NCBI RefSeq assembly: GCF_036588685.1
Contig: NW_026963311.1
Coordinates: 310,001 to 374,000, forward strand
DNA from: Mytilus trossulus
Taxonomy: Eukaryota; Mollusca; Bivalvia; Mytilida; Mytilidae
DNA length: 64,000 nt
Direction: 5' to 3'
The notes beneath the pieces are model-generated. The model was not told the origin of the DNA. It saw nothing but the letters and a program-made list of their open reading frames with translations, and did not search any database. Made by a program: the position numbers and the translations under genes. Numbering within the stretch: the stretch's first letter is position 1; every line of letters begins with the position of its first letter. Shown here piece by piece: positions 36,545-48,913 of the stretch.

Positions 36545-37136
36545 TGTTATGATATTGTAATTATTATATTTATTTATGTTGGCCTAATTTGTGTTGTATG
36601 GCCTGATAGTTGTTTACAGAATAATCTTAGAACTGTGCAGTTTAGAAATCACTGGAACAATTACAGAATGATTGGAACTTTCCAGAATGATCCTAATAAA
36701 AGATGCTTTATATAAACTTCTACATTTTACTAGAAACTTCCGTTGTAACTTTCTAGGATGTTCCATTATAGACTGTTCTAGAATCTTCCATGACAACTAT
36801 ATATATACAGACACTAAAGTTAAACTCACTCTAACACTTGGACTTAGACATTGATAGACATTAATATTCATAGCATTTGGATTGACACTTTTATTCTACA
36901 GACAACATCATACTGGATTGTGACCGTAGTAGTGAACGTAATATTCAGATTGGATTCCGAAAGATATCCGGATACAGATAAAGATAAAAGATTGGACTCA
37001 TATTTTGACAGTTAAGTTAACAGTAATATTTGTGTAATACTTCTTGTAAACTTTTGTATAATAAATATTGTTAAATTTTACTATTGATTTGTGTCTTTTG
37101 TTGGCTACAATTTAAAGGAGATTTCTGGCCGTAACA
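36545..37136 (+). mobile_element. Solo LTR candidate (592 bp)
   Basis: Begins TGTTATGATATTG and ends GGCCGTAACA, giving TGTTA/TAACA inverted ends, and is flanked by a direct ATAT (36541-36544, 37137-37140). It carries a TATA box (TATATAAA, 36709-36716) and a polyadenylation signal AATAAA near 37063. No primer-binding site or coding part follows, so it is read as a solo LTR on the plus strand, 1.2 kb upstream of and divergent from gene A. Confidence 0.65.
36674..36789. promoter_or_regulatory. Heat-shock-element-like motifs in the solo LTR
   Basis: Perfect three-unit nGAAn/nTTCn arrays occur at 36674-36688 (GGAACTTTCCAGAAT) and 36775-36789 (GTTCTAGAATCTTCC), with a two-unit AGAAACTTCC at 36732-36741. 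The first lies 20 bases upstream of the TATA box. Binding by HSF is an inference from motif structure only. Confidence 0.5.
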
Positions 37137-37382
37137 ATATTTATCAACTGGATAACTCTGATCCACCAGAAAACTGAACCGCCAGTTCACCAAACCGCGA
37201 GTTAACTCTGAACCGCCGGTAACCATGGTTATTGTATCTATATAAATAGGGTGCAAACATTAATCCACCATTTTGCCTCTGATAAATGTTCGTTTTGGAT
37301 CGAAACCGGTCAGGCTATGAAACATCCCCAGGCGCTGTTAATTATATGTATTGGCATATATTATATTTTTTTTTATGCTTTA

Positions 37383-37405
37383 CCCCCCCCCCCCCCCCCC
37401 CCCCC
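37383..37405. repeat. Poly-C run
   Basis: Twenty-three consecutive C, a mutable homopolymer; length may be a sequencing or assembly estimate. Confidence 0.95.
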
Positions 37406-37406
37406 G

Positions 37407-38552
37407 TTTTCCCCTCTGATACACATAATTACTATGGCTTCTACTAACGAAAACTCCATTTGAAGTTAATGTGTTCAGAGACCTCTTATGTCTGTAAAAA
37501 AATTGATAGATATATAAATATTGGTTGACAAATACTAACCCATGTTCAGTTAAACACCATTACAACATTTACTAGTCATTATAACTCGACAGCAAACAAC
37601 AATATGATCATCCATATGATTATGATTGATTGGTTGTTGTTTGCTTCACGAGAACACTTATATGAATATGCAATATCTTCATAATATATAAATACACATA
37701 TATTTGATTGTATAGGAGCAACATAACTAAAGAGAATATAAATACTACTGTTATGAAAAGCATACCTTTTATCTGGAATAATATATAAACCATCCCAGTG
37801 CAAATATAAAGATAGAATAGGAATTAGTTTTACGTTTTCATGTAATCCAAATTAATATGTTTTCTCTGGAATAAAAACACTTAAATACATGTATGATATA
37901 TCAAAACTATAACCAGGAAATAATTAATTTTGATTTGAATTGAATTACATTTTAAAACTGTAACTTTCAGTTAATATGAGTGAACAATTCAACATATATA
38001 ATGTGTATATCATAAAAATTGGAAATATTTAATCGGATTTTATTTGTAAATCGTATTGATAAATTTGCATACAGTAAGAAAAAGAAAAAAAACCCCAAAC
38101 ATTTCAAATGTATAACAATATAACGTTACTTTACAATCTATACAGTTATACGGGACATTGAAGAATCAATAAATGGTTTCGATCATTTAATACATTTCAT
38201 GATCTTATTTTACGCATTATTTTCTAAACGTTCATTTCCTGTTTGTCTAATTTAGTTTTCAGGATGATAGGTCAAACACTAAAATTTATCAAAATACATC
38301 TTTTAAGAGCAATACATTTATTTCAGTTATAATGACATTTGTGTTGATCCTGTATTCATAATTCTTTCATCTTGAGCAGTTTTTGTTTTTCTATGATTAT
38401 TTAAGGAACCATTACCATAGCTGCATTTGGTCTTTCCGAAGGCTGGTTCCACAGTGCTCTTCATTTTCGTCTTTTTTATGTCTTTTATTTTTGTTTGATC
38501 CGAGCGTCATGTTAAACTGACACTGGCACTGGCGTTAGCTTGTATATTTACA
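37407..38552. other. Intergenic AT-rich stretch
   Basis: Between the poly-C run and the family-1 repeat. The minus-strand open frame at 37579-37803 has no homology, splice or codon support. Nothing else recognised. Confidence 0.5.
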
Positions 38553-39065
38553 AAAAAGAAGATGTGGTATAATGTCAATGCGACAGAAATTTACAGCGAA
38601 AGGTCAACGTACGCCCGTCAACAATGAGCAAAACCCATACGGCATAGTCGGCTATAAATGTCTGCGAAATGACAAATGTAAAACAATTCAAACAAGTAAA
38701 AATGGCCAAATTTATGTACAAAAATGAATGAAAAACAAATATTTAACACATCAACAAACGACAACAACTTGATTACAGGCTCCTCACTTGGGACAGGCAC
38801 CTACACACAGAATGTGGCGGGGGTTGAACAAGTTATCGGAATCCCAACCACCCCCTAACCTGATACAGTGGTTTAACATTGCAACATAAGAACGAACTAT
38901 AAAAATCAGTTGAAAACACATCAGATGGATACAAATAGAAATACTTCACAGATTTGACGTGTCCAGGTACTTGTGTATCCCAACAACAAAAAACACAGAG
39001 TACAGATCTGAGAGTACTCGCAGTTACTGACAGCTAGTTCAAAGCAACTAACAACTTATAAAAAA
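38553..39065 (-). repeat. Repeat family 1, antisense copy
   Basis: GAAGATGTGGTATAATGTCA, GACAGGCACCTACACACAGA, GGTTGAACAAG, CCCTAACCTGATACAGTGG and GAGAGTACTCGCAGTTACTG are the reverse complement of blocks in 8638-9172. Confidence 0.8.
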
Positions 39066-39966
39066 GCATGCATCTAAGACTTAAATATCATATTTGATGA
39101 GGTTTTATCCTAGGAAATAAGAAGAAAACTAAAGTGTTGAACAAAAGTCATCAATATCTCCAATAGTCAAAAGTAGTCAATTGATCATATCATTTATAAG
39201 GCTTTTACTTGTAAATCTTATAACGCTGATTTTGTTTTCTGTTCACAGTCCATTTTTATAATTCATTTCGATACACCCTACATAATACTAGAATTGTCTT
39301 TGGAGTATAACAATTCCATTAAGGACTGTCCTGGTACTTCGGTTATGCATGCATTTTTGAAGATACTATATATCCTATAACTTTTGCAACAAACAGTTTA
39401 TGTCTTTTTATTTCTATTTTTAAGGTTTTAACCACACATTTAAAAAGAGACGGATGAAACAAAGGGCGATTTAATACTTATAAATTTAAGAGAAAAGGAA
39501 AAAATAATGACAAAAAAAGCAACTAAAAAAGCTAAAAACAACCAAGACTACAAAATGCTCCAAAGAACTAAACAACCAACCAAAATATACGGTGAATATT
39601 GGGTGCTCCGGAAACGTAGCAGAAATTTGCACCACAACTTGTTTCCATCATGTAGCATACAGTAAGTACAACTGTTGTGATAAGTCTCATTCGGGAATAT
39701 CAATAGTTACAAAACGATGACGGGCTTGTAATAATGACAATATCCGTGGTGTTCTGTAACAGAGATATTCCATAATGGTCATCCAACTTGTGATAAAGTC
39801 CGTTAAACTTTCAAAATGACTTCAACGTTAATATCACTTGGAATTATAACATTCAACCCGTAATCCAGGGAAATCATGATAGAAATGCAAATCTCTTGAA
39901 TATTGTATCAATTGGGATATAACTACTCCGTATGCAGGGTCTGCTTGAATTTTGTTACTTAGCTTG

Positions 39967-40003
<37 letters not shown>

Positions 40004-41884
40004 AATTGTTCCCAATTGGACTGCTTAAACCATCCCTATTGTCGTAAAGTTGTTAGGTTTTCAACCAACCATTTTTTGATAGTTTCTGCTTAAAATCAAA
40101 GCATAAGTTATAACTTTATCGTTTGTTGTATCCTGAGTAAAAGTGGGTCAAAATCATTCATTCTTATGAAGTATTAACACATTTGTATTGGTATTTAATG
40201 CTTTGTGGTTATATTGCTATTGGACTGTTAGATTCTTATACATCCTTGGCTTTCAAAAATTCAGCTTTGAGCGTTCATGATGAGAATAATGTCAGAAAAG
40301 GGCTTCGGTCACATGAACGTTTTAAGTGTGTTTGTATTTTTCTTGTACATTCCCTATTGCCGATATTTTTACCGACTAACTTCAACGGTAAAGTATAAAA
40401 ATAATATGTAAGGCCATTAAAATGGTTAAAAAGAATCATCAGTAAAAGTTTTTATTATTATAAGCAATCACGCATAAAAAGATCGTAATAGTTATTTCAG
40501 GACCGTAATTCTAAGAAGTAGCATATATGGATAAATTCAGTCATTGGTATTATTTTGTATAACTGGTCATCTTTGCTGTTTTCAGTTGCCAGCTAAATAC
40601 ATGTACATCTATTATAATAGTTCCATAGATATTAGCAAATCGGGTGTCAGTGTATATCAAGTGCGAATCCAGTTTGTTCATTTTCACTATCGTATGCGAG
40701 TATGTCTTTTGTAGAATAAAGGATGACGGGAAAAACTGAGTTTGTTGACTATTTGAAAATACGAATACTTTATTTGAATGTATGTTTTAACACAATTTAA
40801 GAATATAACTTACTAATGTATATATACTAACATGATTAAAGTACAAAAAAGTGCAATTAAAGCAGCTAAATCCATAATATTGTTAACTGGAGGAGATTCA
40901 TTTTAACTATAGATGCGATGAATTATCACTGTGAGTGCAATCATTTCTGAGGGGAATTTTTGGAGGTGCGAAGAATTTTCATTATTGTTTGATATGATAA
41001 TTCGACATGAAAATAGTCTCAAGATGACTTTAATATTGATGATATTTACAATCAATGCAATCTTGTCGTAGAATCTCACTTGAATATGTATACACGATTA
41101 TAACCAACTTGTCAAATTTATTCGTTCATAGTGTGTTAATTACACTGCATGAACGCATGCGTTTACTAACATTTAATTTTTCAATAAATTTCTTTCTACT
41201 GAAGTTTAGAAATATACTTGAAATTTAAGGCAAATTATACTACAAGTTTGTCAGAAAATACTGAATTGATTCGATTTGTAAATTAATTCACATTAAAGTA
41301 AATTTACAATACAATATATTTCAAGTTTATCAGAATATATAATTTTTTTTTTAGTTGGAATTGAATAACGAATAACTCGAATTTAAAATATTTTCTACTT
41401 CTAATTTATGAGAATTTAATTTGTTATGTTTTTTTGCAATTTAAAGTCTAGTTAAATTACATTTGACCCCATCCTTAATGAGAGTTATTTTTATAGTATA
41501 CATATAGTTAGGAGTGGTTTAAAGCAAATTTGCAAAATATAGCATTAATTTTATATTCAAGTTATTCTATTCTTTTTTCGTCTTTGCATTTGTTCACTGA
41601 ATTATCGGATAACGAGGAAAGTTACTATACATTACTTTTGTGCAGACATTTGAGACAACAGTAAAAATTTAATCTGAGGTTGGATATATCGCTAATAAAT
41701 CATTTATTAAAAAAGACTATGTTTGGGTCAAATTTCAAGAAGTTGATACTAATTCTTTACTCCCCTTTCCATTATCATATAACTTCTTTTACATTGCAAA
41801 TTCCTATTTTCCTCGTACATAATTTAACAATTTTGGGGTTATTAAGAAATAAGGCTTTTGGTTTTCTCAATTTAATTGTTTCAT
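39066..41884. other. Intergenic stretch without recognised genes
   Basis: AT-rich. It contains an uninterrupted (AT)15 microsatellite at 39971-40000. Short open frames at 40183 and 41680 lack support. Confidence 0.5.
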
Positions 41885-41970
41885 AGTTTTTATGTCGGGG
41901 CTTATTCTAGCCGACTATACGGTATAGGGGTTTTCTCATGGTTGAAGGACGTTCTGTACGGTTGCCTATA
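41885..41970 (+). repeat. Fragment of repeat family 1
   Basis: GTCGGGGCTTATTCTAGCCG, ACTATACGGTATAGGGGTTT and GGTTGAAGGACGTTCTGTAC match the middle of the family. Confidence 0.6.
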
Positions 41971-42039
41971 ACTTAAATCCACTTCATCTGAATTTTGATG
42001 GATATATGTATATATATATAAGTACGTCTGAGTCTTATA

Positions 42040-42595
42040 AATATAATTATTTTCTGTGACTGTATATTACATTAATTTGTAGGATCCTTTACTATAGATA
42101 ATTTAGCTGATCTGTAACAATAACATCTTCATGCCTTATATATCATGTACTGTAGTACGCCGCTAGATTAAAACTGACGTGGAAAGGTAACACACGGCCA
42201 GCGAAAGCTCTTTTTTTGAGAGCCCAGGTGGTCGTGTGGTCTAGCGGGACGTCTGCAGTGCAGGCGATTTGGTGTCACGATATCACAGTAGCATGGGTTC
42301 GAATCCCGGCGAGGGAAGAACCAAAAATTTGCGAAAGCAAATTTACAGATCTAACATTGTTGGGTTGATGTTTAGACGAGTTGTATATACATTATGTACA
42401 CAGCCATGTATCACCATCATTGATGGCGATCCGATGGATACATCTGTTGTAGGGTTGTCACTGACTCAGACGTACTTATGAATATAATTATTTTCTGTGA
42501 CTGTATCTTACATTAATTTGTAGGATCCTTTACTATAGATAATTTAGCTGATCTGTAACAATAACATCTTCATGCCTTATATATCATGTACTGTA
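42040..42595 (+). mobile_element. tRNA-derived SINE unit between 115-bp direct repeats
   Basis: Bases 42040-42154 and 42481-42595 are identical at 114 of 115 positions. Between them, 42221-42315 is tRNA-like: an A-box-like TGTGGTCTAGCGG (42235-42247) and a perfect B box GGTTCGAATCC (42296-42306), which would give a Pol III promoter. The pattern reads as 1.26 tandem copies of a 441-bp unit. Confidence 0.75.
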
Positions 42596-44479
42596 ATATT
42601 ATGTGATTCGTTATACCAATTGAACAATAAAAGGGAAACAACTCTTGTTAGAATAAGAACAATTTTCGTATCTTAAAAAAAAATGAAGAATTTTTTTAAG
42701 TTTAATGAAGGTATGTTTAATGTGCAGACATAGATAAACAGAATTTTGCTTTAATTGTAACCTTATTTAAACGTTACAAACTCACATAAACGAATGATTT
42801 ACACTTATTAGTTTACAAGTTATGTCAGTTGAAAAGTGATAAGATGGATATTTTGAATATAATTATATATGTGAAGATTAAGAGTGAAGTAATTAGCAAT
42901 TACAAAAAATCAAATTAAATCAAAAGAAGAGAATAAACAACATTCACTTCGGGATATCGGGTGTTGTAATGAAATAAAATATAATTACGGTACAGCAGCG
43001 GGATATTTAGAAGGTTTTGTTTTAACATGTTTAACTTAAATTTTTATAAATACGTTCATAATTATTTAGATTCTTATAAAAACATAGTATGATAATTTTC
43101 GTATAATTATTATTTTTCATAAGAACGGGGTAACCGGTTGCATATAATTGGGTGCTTTTTAAACCCTCCAAATTACGTTGGATTTCATTATTCAGCTCAA
43201 ACTTTTGTATTCAAAGGGAACTAACTCTTTCTATTAAAACAATTGTTAGTTTAAAATTAGGATCAATTAGGTCATAAAATAGAATCCACCACAACAGGAA
43301 CATATATATGTTAGATATACTGTTCCCAAACCACAACAATAGGATTCTTCAAATATCGTAATATTTATTATATTTAAATGTTATGTTTTATGTATGTTTT
43401 ATTGTTCCTTAAAACCGCTCAGTATAACAAAAAAATCAAAAACGCACAAAATTAGAGTTGTATAATTCAATATGTATGCAGATATTGTTCTTGTTTTCAA
43501 ATTATTATAGAAAGGAATGTTAGTTCTTTGATATGTCATGTATTTGTAAATTGAAAATAAAGAATAAATTTAGTTAATACGTTATACAATTGTGTTTTTT
43601 TATTCAGGTTTTCGCTTTAGTAAGGCAAAGTGAATTCTCCATTACAGACAGCTTGTTTCTCTCACTGTAATTATCTCATATTTTGAGGCAATCATGAGTC
43701 TTTGATTCGAATTATTGGTTGAGGCAACTTAGAGTGCACAATTATGGCTTCATTTGTAATACTGGCGAATTTTTCCATAAACAAATATGTCATGCATTAT
43801 GATAGAGTTTGTAAGAACTGTTATTGGTGATATATTGATGAAAACTGTTTTCTGTAGTGCATTTGCAGATCAATTGGCATATATTTAGTGCAACAAACAC
43901 GAATAATACACATATTTGTTTATAGCATATGGAGTCAAAATGAGTTTCAATTTGAAGTAAATCTAGTTATATCACACATTAAATCTTTAAACTTGGAGTT
44001 GAATCTGATTTCAATTTGCATTAAATGAAAGTTTATTGTTGTATTAAATTTGCAACTCGATGTTTAATCAGAATTAAAACCACAGTAAACAGCTTTCTGT
44101 TTGGAATATCTTTGACTTTAATGTGTAGTAAATCATGTTATACATGTATCCTCTACATTAAATTTGAAGTTGTATGTCTATTAAACTTCAATAAATTTGA
44201 AAAATACTGGACAGTAAATCAGTTGTCGATTCGTGAACTTACTGCATCCAGTAAACCATTTGTAAACTACTATTAAATATTGCGTTTACTTGACCAATAA
44301 ACTACCAGGAAAATAATAAACTCGGAACTTACAACTGATTTTCAAGTAGTTTATTGATTCCTTAAACTAATCATTTCATGCAGTGTTACGTTTTTTGATT
44401 GAGTTACGCCTTCCAATTGACACCTTATCGTGTGGTTTTCTATGTTGTGATGGTATGCTATTGTTTCAGAAAAAAAGAG
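42596..44479. other. Intergenic AT-rich stretch
   Basis: No gene recognised. From 43900 to 44360 short motifs related to TAAACTACT/AGTAGTTTATTG recur in both orientations, with a weak inverted pair near 44293 and 44350. Confidence 0.45.
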
Positions 44480-44805
44480 AAGGTTTGGTATCATTAAAAC
44501 GTTTAATCCCGCTGCAAATGTTTGCACCCGTCCTAAGTCAGGAATATGATGTACATGCGCAGTAGTTGTCGTTTGTTTATGTAATTTACACGTGTTTCTC
44601 GTTTCTCGTTTTTTATATAGATTATACCGTTGGTTTTCCCGTTTGAATGGTTTTACACTAGTAATTTTATAGCTTTTTGTTCGATGTGAGCCAAGGCTCC
44701 GTGTTGAAGGCCGTACATTGACCTATAATGGTTTACTTTTATAAATTGTTATTTGGATGGAGAGATGTCTCATTGGCACTCACACCACATCTTCTCATAT
44801 CTATA
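44480..44805 (+). repeat. Repeat family 1, partly eroded copy
   Basis: CACCCGTCCTAAGTCAGGAA, TAGTTGTCGTTTGTTTATGT, GAAGGCCGTACATTGACCTA and GAGATGTCTCATTGGCACTC in the family order. Confidence 0.75.
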
Positions 44806-45254
44806 ATATGGTTGATTCCGGACATTGTTTACTCTTAATCGATATTTTTTTTCTGTTCGTATGTTTTCTGTTTTTTTTTTCCGTCACAGATCTGCACCTT
44901 TCATAAGTGAAACTACTGCAAAAAAAATTAAAACAACGGGTTTCTGATTCGTATTATGTACTCTTAACAACAGCAAATCACAAAATACACTGTCGCCTTT
45001 AGTGTAAAAGCCAACCAATTATTCTCTATTTGTATTTAATCAAGTTTAAGTTACACAGAGAGTTTGTTGCTTGATAATTACAAGTTATTCACAGACCTGT
45101 CTTTTTAAAATAGTCACAGGGTGTAAATTTAATATAAAAAATATCCAATGCTGTCAGGAACTGTACACTTTGTTTTCATAAGCAATGCATACTTGACTGA
45201 ACAGTACGTCAAATAGTCTTTCTCTCTGTGTTTTTGTTAGATGCAATTTATTTG

Positions 45255-45705
45255 TATCAATTTGATGAGTTAAGCCTTTTTCAACTGATTCTTATAGTTC
45301 GTACTAATGTTGTACTGTTACACCACTGTCCCATGTTAGGGGGATGGTTGGGATCCAGCTTACATATTTGACCCCGCCACATTCTGTGTTTATGTGCCTG
45401 TCCCAAGTCAGTAACCTGTAATTCAGTGGCTGTCGTTTGTTGATGTGTTATATATTTGTTTGTCGTTCATTTTTATGCCCCACCTACGATATTAGAGGGG
45501 CATTATGTTATCTGGTCTGTGGGTCCGTTCGTTCGTTTGTCGTACCGTTCGTTCGTCTATTCGTCCGTCCGTTCGTCCCTTTTCAGGTTAAAGTTTTTGG
45601 TCAAGGTAGTTTTTGATGAAGTTGAAGACCTATAGTTGTTAATTTCTGTGTCATATAGTCTCTTATGGAGAGTTATCTCATTGACAATCATACCACATCT
45701 TATTT
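45255..45705 (+). repeat. Repeat family 1, copy interrupted by another element
   Basis: Family blocks from GATGAGTTAAGCCTTTTTC to GAGTTATCTCATTGACAATC, split by a foreign segment at about 45474-45628. Confidence 0.8.
45474..45628 (+). mobile_element. Terminal fragment of a GCCCCACCTACGATATTAGA element nested in family 1
   Basis: Starts ATGCCCCACCTACGATATTA, continues with a CGTTCGTTCGTC-type low-complexity run and ends in GGTTAAAGTTTTTGGTCAAG...GATGAAGTTGA, a block I recall from a common bivalve repeat. The flanking family-1 sequence resumes after it. Confidence 0.6.
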
Positions 45706-46663
45706 TTTTTATTTGTTGAAAATTTTGGGACGATGTTTCTACCAATATTGCTTCGCACATCAGCGATTAAAGTTCGAAATTAATTGAACGGCGTTTATAC
45801 TCCGCTGTTTAGAACCATTTAAACATGTAACAATAAACTGTATCAAATATATTATCCCTGTATTCTTACAATTACGATTTTGCTTATATGTAACAACGAT
45901 TCGGGAGAAATTCAAACATATATTAAGGTGACTCGATTGTCGTTCATGGCATACTAAAAATCAATTATCCAGCTATCCATGCGTAAATTGTCAAGCAATT
46001 GTTTGTGCGAGACAGAATTGTTAACACTCACTCAATCATGAAATGAAGATCGTTTTGCGGCTTCTCTCTGTAATCTATGATGCATCCATTAGAGTTATTT
46101 TCACAATGCTTGTTGTTAAACGATTTGGTTGGCTGGCAAACAAGCTCACTACACCATTAAACTGCAAGCATTAGGAAAATAGCTCTAATGACGTTTTATA
46201 AGTATGTTCTGTATATTGATTATTTAGACCGACATCGAAAACTGCTTTTTTCGGTGACGTGGATTGGCTTAGTTGTCCAAAATATTTGTATACAGTGATG
46301 TATGAATTATCCTACATACATGTATATATCTTGGTCGGAACAAATTATCAGACAAATAGAATTGACAATATTAGCCATAAATGCCATATTTACAGAATTT
46401 ATTGATATATTAGCTAACACTTTCACTCACTAAGTATGCATATATACACAATCCTCCTGACTTCATAAATTTTGTTAGAGAGTCGCCTAAATTACGATTT
46501 TATATGTTGACAATTAATTAATATTATTCTGTGAAAATACATCGCATATACAACATTAATGAATCGCTTTACAGTGAAAATGAAAGTGTAATATCATTAT
46601 TCAACAGTAAACATGAATCGCATCACTAAAACAATTAAAAACCAATTGTTCAGAGAACAATTG

Positions 46664-47841
46664 TAGGTCTTTCCATCAAAACAATGTATTTTGATATGAA
46701 AGTTGTGAAACTAAGTTTAAAATGTCTATAAATAGTCAAATGATAGCTTCTAGTACGCTGATTCCAAAAATATTTGGTTTCCATACATTTTTTTTTAAAT
46801 AAGGGAGATAATTTGTTACTTCCGGTTTGAAAAATGTCACTTACGATTATATTTGAATATTTACTTGACACTGATTCCAAAAATATCTGGTTCTATATAC
46901 TTTTATATTAATAAAGTACAAAAAATAGCTACTTCCGGTTTACAAAAGGTCACTTCCGGTTGTTTCTTTCAAGGTTAAATGGTTTGATATTTTTTTTCAA
47001 AATTTTCATAGCTTTATCATGTATACATATAAAATAAAAGCAAAGGTCAAAATCTAGAACGTCAAATTAAGCTATGATCTTGAGATAAATTTAAAGGTCA
47101 TGAACTAAGGACCTCAAATCAAAAGACCATAGGTCTTAATTATATTTGGTTAATGACTTATATCACCAAACACGTATTTTTAAATACAAGAGGGGAGAAA
47201 GCTCCCTTTTACGTTCAACGTGCCCTTGCAATAAAAATTTATGTGTTACGACATGTCGCAACTAACAATTTAGTAAAAATAATTTGTTGATATCTTATAC
47301 GGTCTTTGGATATAAGTGAAAATAAGCCAAATTCAAATATTAGAATATGACCTTGACCTTTGACCTTGACCTAATTTTCATTTTTTTGGACCAAGGACCT
47401 CAAATCAAAAGATCCTAGGTCTCTATCACTTATGGTTTATAAGATAGAAATGCATATCACTTATATCAGATGCATAAGGGGAAATAACTCTCATATAGAG
47501 CGGTCATATTGCTTCGGTCAAAATAGGACAAATCATGCAAAGGATATAACGAGCAATTTTGTAAAATAAATTTGTCGTTATCTTTTACGGTTGCGAAGGA
47601 GTTGTGAGCACAAGGAAAACAGTGTTTGGGGAGATAACTCCTACAAAGAAAAGTATTCGGTTACGCAGGGTAAATTTCAAAAGCGCATAAACTGTTCGAT
47701 ATCATATACTAAACATCAAAGTGACATATTGCGAAACAAATGTTTATCGCAAGAACAAAATTAGGCGGAAGTAAAAAAAAAAAAAAAAAAATAATCAGAA
47801 GAAAAACAATAGGTCTTTCCACAGAAAAGTGGAAAGACCTA
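46664..47841. mobile_element. 1.2-kb element bounded by TAGGTCTTTCCA inverted ends
   Basis: TAGGTCTTTCCA at 46664-46675 and its complement at 47830-47841; the right end also forms a local hairpin with 47809-47822. The interior has repeated ACTTCCGGTTT blocks, GACCTTGACCTTTGACCTTG and a poly-A run near 47774. No coding frame. An inverted relative is at 4980-5815. Confidence 0.65.
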
Positions 47842-48614
47842 ATAATGTGGAATTTGCCTCAATATCAACAAGCTGAACAACAAAACCTGTTTCAAGTTAT
47901 ACAACATTATTAATCATGTTAAAAGGTACATTTTTGTACAAATGAAACTTTACTGCTCCTTTTAAATCCCTTGCACGCTCTGTTCGTGAACTATTCTTAA
48001 TATTCATCTATTTGTGTATCAATTTTACACCTGTATTGTCGTAGGCGGGATTAAAACCCGTCCACATTGAATACATTAATCATGAATTTATTAGGGATTA
48101 TAATCGAAGTTTTTTCTTTCAAACTTAAAGACATTCTTGAATTGCAACAGACTGAATACTATTTAGGTTTTCACTTACAAGTTCTAAAATATAAAGTTAA
48201 ACAAAGTTCTAAATGTTCATGCTTAACTGTAAATTTAGAAAAATATATTTAAAAAAAAAATTCCGAAAGAATTTATTTGACTTAGCTTACAAGATTTGCA
48301 TAATTACAATAGTTAAGTACTTAAAATAAAATAATATGAGCACATATGAAATAAAGGTTCTATAGACATGCACTTCCTTAAAGTCATTCTTTCTTAAAAC
48401 ATCAAATTGCGATGCCTTTTCTTTACACTGCTTTTATCATATCAACCTTCTTTTCCAAAATGAAATATAAAAATCTTATTATTCATAACAAATGGCAGTA
48501 TAATTGTAATAATGTATTAAAAAAGAAGTACACAAATGTAAAGTAATACATGCAGAATAAAACATTGAATTCCACATATCATACCATATTCATTTACTTA
48601 ACTAGTTGGTTATC
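47842..48614. other. Intergenic sequence downstream of gene B
   Basis: AT-rich; no gene or repeat recognised. The gene B transcript is expected to end at its right edge. Confidence 0.5.
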
Positions 48615-48635
48615 TTTATTGGGAAAATATTTATT
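48615..48635 (-). terminator. Candidate polyadenylation signals of gene B
   Basis: Two AATAAA hexamers on the minus strand (48635-48630 and 48620-48615) lie about 174 and 189 bases past the gene B stop codon. No other signal is needed to end the transcript; the cleavage site is not visible. Confidence 0.55.
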
Positions 48636-48808
48636 ACAGTCATTAAATTTATCATGCATGTACAATTACTTCACAAAACCTTTGATTTCATTAAATTTAC
48701 TGACGAACTTTAAGCATTTATGTCCATAGATATCTTAAATGTCATCATTTAAGTTAGTTTTAAATGTCGTGAAAAATTACAGTTTCTGCGATATTCTGCT
48801 ATATTCAT

Positions 48809-48913
48809 TTATGAATTTTTAGAACATTCTTCCATCAAATCTATGATTTCTTCAACCTTTTTGGCAAATTGGAGGTCTCTGCTTTCTTCCATATCCTCAA
48901 AATCGTCAAGTAT
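48809..48913 (-). CDS. Gene B exon b10: C terminus and stop codon
   Basis: Thirty-four codons and TAA (48811-48809): [20 protein letters not shown] then [14 protein letters not shown], equivalent to the last plexin helix. The C terminus is not a PDZ-binding motif. Two AATAAA signals on the minus strand at 48635-48630 and 48620-48615 suggest a 3' UTR of about 190-210 bases. Confidence 0.88.
   Translation of the reverse strand: MLDDFEDMEESRDLQFAKKVEEIIDLMEECSKNS

Noticed and set aside
36545-37136. 5' LTR of a full-length retrotransposon
   Set aside because: No primer-binding site follows 37136, no gag/pol frame occurs to the right, and no second LTR is seen within the window.
37383-37405. Poly-C run as a biological regulatory element
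   Set aside because: A homopolymer of this length is more likely slippage or sequencing uncertainty; no associated structure.
42221-42315. A functional tRNA gene
   Set aside because: A and B boxes are present, but a canonical cloverleaf and acceptor stem do not form, and the segment lies in a repeated SINE-type unit.
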